The translations under genes and the position numbers were made by a program. From the NCBI RefSeq assembly GCF_004339465.1, contig NZ_SMFY01000001.1, positions 186,001-250,000 on the forward strand: 64,000 nt of DNA, written 5' to 3'. Within the stretch, counting starts at the first letter, position 1. Every line of letters begins with the position of its first letter. The notes beneath the pieces are model-generated. The model had not been told where the DNA came from and searched no databases. It worked only from the letters and a program-made list of their open reading frames with translations. This document shows positions 40,526-49,409 of this stretch, piece by piece. Source of the DNA: Ancylobacter aquaticus (lineage in GTDB: Bacteria; Pseudomonadota; Alphaproteobacteria; Rhizobiales; Xanthobacteraceae).

Positions 40526-41966
40526 CACGCACGGCGCTCCCCATTCGGGGGGCGCTGCTCACCCGCATGATGGCGATGCCATTGTCGAGGTGGAGCAGGA
40601 ACTGCTTGGCGCCCTTCTCACGATGCCCGACGCCTTCCCGGCAGTGGTCGGCCTCGTCACGCCGGAGCATTTCGCGGAGCCGATTCACGCGCGGATCTTC
40701 GCAGCCATCGAAGCGCGCCAGACGGCGGGGGCTCCCGCCAACCCGGCGACGCTTGCGGTGGATCTCGGGAGCGATTGGCTCCAGCCCTTGGAAGGGTTGG
40801 GCATGACGCTGGGCCAATACATCGCGCGTTTGGCGACCGCACCGGCTCCCGCCGTCATGATCCGGCCCCACGCTCGCGATGTGCGGGATTCCGGCGCGCT
40901 GCGGCTCCTCTCCGGTGCCGTGGCTGAGGCCACGACGACGGGCGGGATGCCAGGCGATCAACTCACCCGTATCTTTACCGCCGTCGATGAAGCGCGCGCC
41001 CTCGTCGTCGAGCGTGAGGGGGCGCGACGGGCGGCGGGCGAGGTTTCCGGTGCCCTCGTTGAACGGGTCAACGCCGCGCGCATGGGTGAGCCCATCGAGA
41101 CCGGCGCGACGTCGGGGTGGCCTGCGCTCGATGCGCTCATGGGAGGCTGGCGGCCGGGCCAGTTGGTCGTCATCGCCGGCCGGCCCGGCATGGGTAAGAC
41201 GACCGTGGGCACGTCGTCTGCCTGGCAAAGCGCGGCGGCTGGCAACCCCGGTCTGTTCTTCTCCCATGAGCTTGGCGAGGAAGATTGGAGCGCGCGCGTC
41301 CTGGCGGACATGGCGACGTGCCGGGGTGAGGCGATCCATTACGCCAGCGTGCGCCGGGCCAATCTGATGGATCGGCAGATGTCGCGCCTTTTGGAAGCAG
41401 ACGCGCGGTTGAAGACGCTCCCGCTTTATGCCGACTTCTCCAGCCGGCTTTCGGTGGCGCAGATCAAAGCCCGCGTTCTTGCCACCAAGCGCAGCCTGGC
41501 AGCCAAGGGCGAGCAGCTGCGCACGGTGTACATCGACTACCTCAAGTATCTCACCGCCACGGACCGATATAAGGGCAACCGTGTGTACGAGATTGGCGAG
41601 ATTACCGCCGGCCTGCGCGCCATGGCGAAGGAGATGGGCGTGTGCGTGGTGCTGCTGGCTCAGCTCAATCGCGGGGTTGAGGCTCGGGACGACAAGCGCC
41701 CCCAGCTGTCCGACCTCCGGGAAAGCGGCGACATCGAAGCTGACGCCGACGTGGTACTCTTCGTCTTCCGCGAGGAATATTACCTCACGCGGGAAGCCGA
41801 GGGGAAAGACTGCAAGCCGGAGACACTGGCTCGCCTGGATCAGGTGCGCGGCACGGTCGAGTTGATCGCCGCCAAGAACCGGAACGGGGCCACGTCCTCG
41901 GTGACGCTGGAGGTGGATATTGCCGCGTCCGCCGTACGTGATCCCAGCAAGGAAGGGGTGCACTGA
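40512..41966 (+). CDS. replicative DNA helicase, DnaB family
   Basis: 484 residues. An N-terminal DnaB helical domain (VEQELLGALLTMPDAFPAVV, PEHFAEPIHARIFAAIEARQ) is followed by a RecA-like motor: Walker A GRPGMGKT (223-230), a Walker B-type VYIDYLKYLT and the VVLLAQLNRGVEARDDKRPQ segment typical of DnaB H3/H4 motifs. It should unwind element DNA during autonomous replication. ATG 40512 lies inside the previous gene's end; the longer frame to 40323 is an out-of-frame shadow of that gene. Confidence 0.92.
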   Translation: MLSTDTHGAPHSGGAAHPHDGDAIVEVEQELLGALLTMPDAFPAVVGLVTPEHFAEPIHARIFAAIEARQTAGAPANPATLAVDLGSDWLQPLEGLGMTLGQYIARLATAPAPAVMIRPHARDVRDSGALRLLSGAVAEATTTGGMPGDQLTRIFTAVDEARALVVEREGARRAAGEVSGALVERVNAARMGEPIETGATSGWPALDALMGGWRPGQLVVIAGRPGMGKTTVGTSSAWQSAAAGNPGLFFSHELGEEDWSARVLADMATCRGEAIHYASVRRANLMDRQMSRLLEADARLKTLPLYADFSSRLSVAQIKARVLATKRSLAAKGEQLRTVYIDYLKYLTATDRYKGNRVYEIGEITAGLRAMAKEMGVCVVLLAQLNRGVEARDDKRPQLSDLRESGDIEADADVVLFVFREEYYLTREAEGKDCKPETLARLDQVRGTVELIAAKNRNGATSSVTLEVDIAASAVRDPSKEGVH

Positions 41967-42961
41967 TGACCGCGTTTCCGGTTCTCCCCCTCTTCACGGA
42001 CGCTTTCATAGCCGACACCACCCATCTCACGGCCGAGGAGACTGGAGCCTACCTCATGCTGCTTATGGTGGCGTGGCGTCGGCCGGGGTGCTCGCTCCCG
42101 GACGACGATACAAGCTTGGCACGCTGGGCGCGGGTTTCGGCGAAGACCTGGGCGCGTATCCGGCCCCGCGTCATGGCGTTCTGGACCCTCGGCGAGGCCG
42201 GCGAGTGGGTGCAGTCAAGGCTCTCTCAAGAGCAGTTGAGGGCTTCCCAACGGGCGAGTGTCGCCCGCGAAAACGGAACTAGGGGCGGACGACCTAAGTC
42301 GTTGAAAAACAAAGATCCCGAAAACCCGGCGGGTTTGCAGAAGGAAACCCAGGAAAAAGCTTCTATATCTATATCTAAAGATAACCCTATAGTCCCTCAA
42401 TCAAAGCTCGATATCGAAGGCCCCTTTCGAGAGTTCAGGGCAACCTATCCGAAGCGGGATGGATCGCAGGATTGGGCAAAGGCGAAACCCCGGTTTGCCG
42501 CTCTCATCGGCAAGGGCATTCCGCCGGATCGGCTCATCGCTTCCGCGCAGGCCTACCGCGCTGAGGCTGTGCGGCAGGGCAAGCTTGGCACGAGCTACGT
42601 GAAGCAGGCCGCCACGTTCCTCTCGGGCTCATGGGAGGAGTACGGCGGCGCCTCCGATGCCGAGCCGGGGAATGACCCGCACCCCGCTGCATGGCCCCGC
42701 AACCTTCCGGCTCCGAGCCTCGTCAAATCGACGTGGCACAGCGGCAAGTGGCCTCGCGATGCCTGGGGCGCTGAGCCGGGCGAGCAAGGGAGCCGTGTCC
42801 CGGCCGCGATTGCGGCGGAGTGGACGGCGGAGCGTGTAGCCGGCGGCGAGGGTGCGGCGTTGGCCGCAGGGCTGAGGCTCGTCGAAGCGGCAGAATTCCC
42901 CGCGAAGGGGACATCAGCACTGACAACGTCGGCACATAAGATACCGAGGGCTGCTTGCTGA
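41966..42961 (+). CDS. DUF1376 domain replication protein
   Basis: 331 residues. The N-terminal 100 residues are a DUF1376 (YdaU-like) domain (LPLFTDAFIADTTHLTAEET then GAYLMLLMVAWRR). This is typical of phage proteins paired with DnaB/DnaC and thought to initiate replication, as lambda O does. A low-complexity linker (residues about 110-150) encoded by AT-rich DNA separates it from a C-terminal domain (FREFRATYPKRDGSQDWAKA). It overlaps the helicase stop by one base. Confidence 0.85.
   Translation: MTAFPVLPLFTDAFIADTTHLTAEETGAYLMLLMVAWRRPGCSLPDDDTSLARWARVSAKTWARIRPRVMAFWTLGEAGEWVQSRLSQEQLRASQRASVARENGTRGGRPKSLKNKDPENPAGLQKETQEKASISISKDNPIVPQSKLDIEGPFREFRATYPKRDGSQDWAKAKPRFAALIGKGIPPDRLIASAQAYRAEAVRQGKLGTSYVKQAATFLSGSWEEYGGASDAEPGNDPHPAAWPRNLPAPSLVKSTWHSGKWPRDAWGAEPGEQGSRVPAAIAAEWTAERVAGGEGAALAAGLRLVEAAEFPAKGTSALTTSAHKIPRAAC
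42322..42410. other. candidate replication origin inside the DUF1376 gene
   Basis: Within the linker-coding part there is a palindrome AAACCCG-G-CGGGTTT (42322-42336), a second GGAAACCC, and then a strikingly AT-rich tract (42361-42385) that contains a TATATCTATATCT repeat. An AT-rich unwinding tract next to iteron-like palindromes inside an initiator gene recalls lambda ori inside gene O. This is inference from layout. Confidence 0.35.
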
Positions 42962-43176
42962 CTCAGGGAGACTCGCTCGCGGCCATTCGGGCCTTGGAAG
43001 CTCGGAGGGGCCGGCGACACCAGAGCGCCCGTTACGAGTCAAATGTAGGGATTTACAGGCGGGGCGGTTTTAGAGCGATATAGCCGACCTCACGTGCAGG
43101 CGCACGACGCGCGAAAGCCGGCATGCTGGTGACCACCGCTCTGCACTGTTAGGATCAAATCCCAAGAGGGCGGCGC

Positions 43177-43896
43177 ATGAAAGACAATTTCCGGATGGCG
43201 GTCATCGGTGCCGCCTGTGCGCTCCTCGGCATCGGCATTGGTTTTGCTCTGGCCGCCACGTTCTGGGATCGGCTCCTGGTCGGCATCAATGATGCGAACC
43301 TCTCAAATTGGCTGGGCTTCACCGGGGCGATCCTGGGGGCTCTCGCGACCGTCACCGCCGGCGCGCTGGCCTATCTGGGGGTGCTTTATAACCATTCCGC
43401 CAGCACGCGCGACGATGCCGTGCATCGGATCACCGGCTATCTGGCGACCCTGCGCAATCTCTATGCCAGCTGGCTCGAATTGAAGGACATGCCGGAGACT
43501 GATCCGAACCGGCCGCTGAAGATGCACACGCTTCAGAGCGAGCTTGTGAGGCCGGAAATCACCGTCGCTCTGTACGATTCGATTCTGCAAGAGGACCAGG
43601 TGCCGGTCTTCGTGTTCTGCAACACGCTGCGCGTCGCGCTCACGACAGGGCACCCGCATCAGCACAATGCTGCGGCAATCGCCCTCTTCATCTTCGAGGA
43701 CGTCACCCGGGCGCTGACAATCCGGAAACGGCTGCTAGAGGAAGGCACCCCGCTCCGGAAGGTACAGGGAACCAAGTTCCTTACTCCTGAGCCTTACATC
43801 CAGGCGCTCTCCGACGGACAGACGAACGCCCTCGCCGCGAAGAAGGCATGGGTCTACATCGAGCCTGGGCAGCCGTCGTCCGAGCTGCCCGGATAG
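43177..43896 (+). CDS. two-helix membrane protein of unknown function
   Basis: 239 residues. Two N-terminal membrane helices (about 8-28, VIGAACALLGIGIGFALAAT, and 48-70, GAILGALATVTAGALAYLGV) anchor a 165-residue cytoplasmic, helical domain with no recognised fold. An AGAGGGCGGC site precedes ATG. It lies after the replication genes and before attR, where satellites and prophages often keep accessory or exclusion genes. That role is inference. Confidence 0.6.
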   Translation: MKDNFRMAVIGAACALLGIGIGFALAATFWDRLLVGINDANLSNWLGFTGAILGALATVTAGALAYLGVLYNHSASTRDDAVHRITGYLATLRNLYASWLELKDMPETDPNRPLKMHTLQSELVRPEITVALYDSILQEDQVPVFVFCNTLRVALTTGHPHQHNAAAIALFIFEDVTRALTIRKRLLEEGTPLRKVQGTKFLTPEPYIQALSDGQTNALAAKKAWVYIEPGQPSSELPG

Positions 43897-43981
43897 CCGT
43901 CCAGGCGGGCGACAGCCCGATTGCTACGAGTGACGCTGAAGCCAACCGTCACCCTCCATGCCCCTTACGCGGGTCCGCAGA

Positions 43982-44536
43982 CTATGTCCTTGCGGGTTTC
44001 GCCGTCTTCTTCGGCTTCCGCTTGCCCGAAACGCGGGGCGGCGAAGGCGTAGGGGGCAGCGGCGCCAACTGCCGCAGCAATCCCGAGAGGTAGCTTCCGC
44101 CTCCTCGGCGCGAAGAACCCTCCTTCTCGATCAGATAGCTTTCAAGCGCTCGCCTGAAATCGTCCTGCCGTTGTGAAGCGCGGCCCTTCGCGAAACCGTC
44201 CGTCGCCAGCATCTCCGCAGCGAGCCGAAGCGCGCATTGCAGAAGCCATCGCAGCTCCGCGTCATACGGATCCCGGCCAATTGGCATCAACCGTTCGTGG
44301 ACATCCCGCACCCCCTCATGAATAGAGGCGTGAAGATGCACATCGGCGGCAGCCAACCTCTCGTACAGGGCTTGGAGCGCTACGCTGGTGCGATAGGCGT
44401 TATCAGGGCCTCGTGCGACCGCTCGCAGAATTTCGATGGCAAGCCCGGAAAACGCGTCTGCCGCCATCGCCTCTGCATATGCAGCTCGTCGTTCTTCCGG
44501 GCTACCACTGCCCTCGATAACGCGCAGATCGACCAT
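43982..44536 (-). CDS. hypothetical protein next to attR
   Basis: 184 residues, helical, with a strongly basic Pro/Lys/Arg tail (RVSGKRKPKKTAKPART) that could bind DNA or RNA. The body (AIEILRAVARGPDNAYRTSV, RRALESYLIEKEGSSRRGGG) has no family I know. It is the last gene of the element, transcribed leftward toward the membrane protein gene. Confidence 0.55.
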   Translation of the reverse strand: MVDLRVIEGSGSPEERRAAYAEAMAADAFSGLAIEILRAVARGPDNAYRTSVALQALYERLAAADVHLHASIHEGVRDVHERLMPIGRDPYDAELRWLLQCALRLAAEMLATDGFAKGRASQRQDDFRRALESYLIEKEGSSRRGGGSYLSGLLRQLAPLPPTPSPPRVSGKRKPKKTAKPART

Positions 44537-44678
44537 GGCCGCCTCCTCGATTTCGGAGGGAGCCTAAGACCTGATCATCCATGCAGTCGAGTTTGGCGGA
44601 GGCGATCCCGCAGAATCACGGTTGTTCCCGCCTGATCCCGCCAAAGTTCGCCGACGGTTGCCCAAAGCCCAGCCGGCT

Positions 44679-44698
44679 GTTGGGGTAAATGTTGGGGT
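44679..44698. promoter_or_regulatory. putative integrase arm-type site, right end
   Basis: GTTGGGGTAAATGTTGGGGT, identical over 20 bases to 28957-28976 and in the same orientation, lying 54 bases inside attR. It contains two of the three GTTGGGGT units seen at the left end. Confidence 0.65.
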
Positions 44699-44754
44699 GC
44701 GCCCGAAGGCGATCAGAAAAGACCCAATTTTATCAGAGCGTTAGGGGATTTAAT

Positions 44755-44830
<76 letters not shown>

Positions 44831-44936
44831 ACCGAGGGTGCCGGATGCGTGAAGCGCCGGGGCGCCGCACTTTGGGTTGTCATCCGGACTTGCCGACCCG
44901 GATCAACCCGGGGCGGAGTGGTCGTAAAGCATATGG

Positions 44937-44977
44937 CGGATCGGACTGCAAGCCTCGATTTCAAATCGAGTGATCCG
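44937..44977. other. strong two-stem hairpin of unknown role
   Basis: An outer stem CGGATC (44937-44942)/GATCCG (44972-44977) encloses an 8-bp perfect stem CTCGATTT (44954-44961)/AAATCGAG (44963-44970). It lies downstream of the FYDLN gene stop (minus strand) and upstream of the tRNA. No U-run follows on either strand. Confidence 0.45.
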
Positions 44978-44996
44978 TCCCCAGAGCTTTCCTTGC

Positions 44997-45398
44997 TCAG
45001 CTTTCCTCGTCGTCCTCGATGCCGTCGCCGATGAGATCGGTCACGTCATCGTCGCCGTCCTCGTCTTCTTCGAGGAAGGTGTCGTCATCGTCGCTGGCGA
45101 CCTCGTCGTCGTCGACCTCCAGATCGTCGTCGGTCGCCGCTGCCTTGGGCGTGCCGGCGGCTTCCTCGTCGGCGTCCTCCAGCGAGACCAGCTCGACCTC
45201 GGCGACCTCTTCCAGCTCGGGGTCGACCACCGGCGCCACGACGGCACGCGGCGCTTCCGCGCGGCCGCGCGTCACCGGCAGGGTGATCGGGACGATCTGG
45301 CCGGTATAGGGCGAGATCACCGGATCCTTGTTCAGGTCGTAGAACTTCCGCCCCGTGACAGGGCAGACGCGCTTGGTGCCTAATTCAGCTTTCACCAC
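44997..45398 (-). CDS. TIGR02300 / FYDLN acid domain protein
   Basis: 133 residues. The short conserved N-terminal part KAELGTKRVCPVTGRKFYDL, then NKDPVISPYTG, is the FYDLN signature; the rest is a very acidic Asp/Glu tail with low complexity (DDDLEVDDDEVASDDDD region). Function is unknown; the family is alphaproteobacterial. GTG 45398 is taken as the start (GAGG site upstream); the ATG at 45437 adds an unusual His-rich leader. It is divergent from aroA, the usual neighbour in Rhizobiales. Confidence 0.88.
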   Translation of the reverse strand: MVKAELGTKRVCPVTGRKFYDLNKDPVISPYTGQIVPITLPVTRGRAEAPRAVVAPVVDPELEEVAEVELVSLEDADEEAAGTPKAAATDDDLEVDDDEVASDDDDTFLEEDEDGDDDVTDLIGDGIEDDEES

Positions 45399-45582
45399 GG
45401 TTTCGGACCTCGGGTGGTGATGGAAGGGTGCTCCCATTGAACCGCTGGCGAGACGGAGTCAAGCCGCATCTGCGAGGGCCGTGGCGGCAAGGACGCCCGC
45501 ATGCTAGGAGGGGCGCCGATTACGCCGCCGGGGAAGAGTTCTGCCGGCGTTCCGCGTTACCGCTCCCGGCCGGGAGCCCTGA

Positions 45583-47599
<2,017 letters not shown>

Positions 47600-47603
<4 letters not shown>

Positions 47604-48061
47604 GGCATATGAGAGAGGGCGATGAGGTGAACGATCAGGTCGATCCGGCCAAACAGGCCACCCCCGCCGCCGGCGACGACCGCCTCATTCGGGGACAGGC
47701 CCGGCTCGCGGAAATCACCGGTCGTACCGGTGCCGACGTTATGGCGGCGCTGGGCGAGGTGGCGCCGGATTTCGCCCGCTACATCTTCGAGTTCGGCTAT
47801 GGCGACGTCTATTCGCGCCCCGGACTGGACCTTCGCACGCGCATGCTCTCCACCGTCGCCGGGCTGGTGTGCCTGGGTCATGCGGCGCGGGAGCTGGAGG
47901 TGCATATCGGCTCGGCGCTGAATGTGGGGGCCACGCGCGAGGAGGTGGTGGAGGTCATCATGCAGATGGCGCTCTATGCCGGCTTCCCCGCCGCGCTGGA
48001 CGCGCTGATGATTGCCAAGACGGTTTTCGCCGCGCGCGGCCTCACCCCGCCGGCGCCCTGA
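47600..48061 (+). CDS. carboxymuconolactone decarboxylase family protein
   Basis: 153 residues with the CMD fold: DFARYIFEFGYGDVYSRPGL, TRMLSTVAGLVCLGHAAREL and LNVGATREEVVEVIMQMALY. No Cys-x-x-Cys pair of the peroxidase branch is seen. It is likely a gamma-carboxymuconolactone decarboxylase-like or general small hydrolase-type protein; the substrate is unknown. It starts in an ATGA overlap with cmk. A GTG at 47627 is an alternative start. Confidence 0.8.
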
Positions 48062-48064
48062 GCC

Positions 48065-48844
48065 ATGCGCGCCGTGCTGGTCATCGGCATCGGCATGGGC
48101 GCGCCCGACGGGCTGACCTTCCGCGCCGTGGAAGCGCTCGGCCAGGCGGATGTGTTCTTCCTGCTCGACAAATCGGAGGGTGCGGGCGACTTGGTGACGG
48201 CCAGGCAGGCGCTGATCGCCCGCTTCGGCAAACCCAGCCACCGCGTGGTGCGCGCCCCCAGCCCGAAGCGCGCCCCCGCGCCGCTCGACACCGCGCGAAA
48301 AACCTATGAGGGCGCGGTGGCGGACTGGCACGACGCCCGCGCGCACCTGCTGGCCGGGCTGATCGCGACCGAGCTGGCGGAGGACGAGACCGGCGCTCTG
48401 CTCGTCTGGGGCGACCCCATGCTCTATGATTCCACCTTGAGGGTGCTGGAGCGGGCGCAGGGGCAGGCCGACTTCAATATCGAGGTTTTTCCAGGGGTTA
48501 CGGCGCTCCAGATGCTGTGCGCGGCGCACGCCATCCCGCTCAACGCCATTGGCGAGGAGGTCGCGCTCACCACCGGGCGCAATGTGGCGGCGGCCACCCC
48601 GCAAGCGCGCGCCTTCGCCGTGCTGCTCGACGACGGGTCGGGTCTGGCGGCGCTGATGGCGCGCGGCTTTGACGGGCATATCTGGTGGGGCGCCAATCTC
48701 GGCACGGCGGGCGAAGTGCTCCTGGCGGGCCGGCTTGGCGAGGTGGGCCCGGCGATCCCGGAGGCGCGGGCGCGGGTGAAGGCGGCGCGCGGCTGGGTGA
48801 TGGATGTGTGGCTGGCACGGGTGGCGCCCGGCGGGCCCGGCTGA
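48065..48844 (+). CDS. cobF: precorrin-6A synthase (deacetylating)
   Basis: SAM-dependent methyltransferase of the aerobic cobalamin pathway that methylates C-1 and removes the acetyl group of precorrin-5. 259 residues with the tetrapyrrole methylase fold: VLVIGIGMGAPDGLTFRAVE at the N-terminus, VFFLLDKSEG, LLVWGDPMLYDST and EVFPGVTALQMLCA. The gene is detached from other cob genes. QueG, which uses cobalamin, is elsewhere in the window. Confidence 0.9.
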   Translation: MRAVLVIGIGMGAPDGLTFRAVEALGQADVFFLLDKSEGAGDLVTARQALIARFGKPSHRVVRAPSPKRAPAPLDTARKTYEGAVADWHDARAHLLAGLIATELAEDETGALLVWGDPMLYDSTLRVLERAQGQADFNIEVFPGVTALQMLCAAHAIPLNAIGEEVALTTGRNVAAATPQARAFAVLLDDGSGLAALMARGFDGHIWWGANLGTAGEVLLAGRLGEVGPAIPEARARVKAARGWVMDVWLARVAPGGPG

Positions 48845-48981
48845 GGCGGCGGGCGGCCGGAGAGGCGGCGAGCCCCGCGTCTGACGCAGGGCTCGCGGGC
48901 CGGAAAGCGGCAGTTTTCGAGCTTCGGCGGCGGCGTTTTCGCGCGCATAATCCGCGCCAGCCCACCATCGAGGAGCCCCTT

Positions 48982-49329
48982 ATGGCCGCCGAATCCGCCA
49001 TCCCCGAGGTCGCCGGCAGCCGGGCGCGACACCCCGATGCCCCCGCCGGCACGCTGCAGACTGTGCTGCATTCTCAAGCTGCAGAACGGGCCTTTCAGGC
49101 TGCAGAGGAGCCCGCAGCCCGGGGACAGGCTGCCGCTTCCGCGCTGGACTGGCTGGCCGCCCCCACGACCCACCCGGAAGAGATGAAGGCGGCCTACGAG
49201 GTCCGCTTCGGCCCCCTGCGCCTGTCCGGCGGCGCCCGCATGACCCCCGCCGCCGTCATCGCTGCCGGCGTGTGCACCGGGATCATCCTGCTGGGGGTGG
49301 CGGTGGTGATCCGGGCGGGGCGGCGGTGA
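48982..49329 (+). CDS. hypothetical protein with C-terminal membrane helix
   Basis: 115 residues. Ala-rich, low-complexity N-terminal half, then a short segment (EEMKAAYEVRFGPLRLSGGA) and one C-terminal membrane helix (AVIAAGVCTGIILLGVAVVI) with a basic end, suggesting a tail-anchored topology. A GAGGAGCC site precedes ATG 48982. No function assigned. It is the last backbone gene before the AT-rich GHKL gene. Confidence 0.55.
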   Translation: MAAESAIPEVAGSRARHPDAPAGTLQTVLHSQAAERAFQAAEEPAARGQAAASALDWLAAPTTHPEEMKAAYEVRFGPLRLSGGARMTPAAVIAAGVCTGIILLGVAVVIRAGRR

Positions 49330-49409
49330 GGGGGCTTCTCCGGACTGGGGGCGGACCGCACCGAAGCCCCGCCCGCCTAGCGCCCGCTCACTCGAAGACG
49401 TCTCGCAAT

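Noticed and set aside
40332..41963. 543-codon open frame antisense to the DnaB helicase gene
   Set aside because: It mirrors the codon phase of a GC-rich gene, is His/Arg-rich, has no recognisable domains, and the plus-strand helicase is unambiguous.
44914..44985. Possible second tRNA (Cys- or Sec-like) downstream of tRNA-Ala
   Set aside because: The length and a final CCA are tempting, but the anticodon stem does not pair and no T arm with GGTTCGA exists; only the hairpin is reported.
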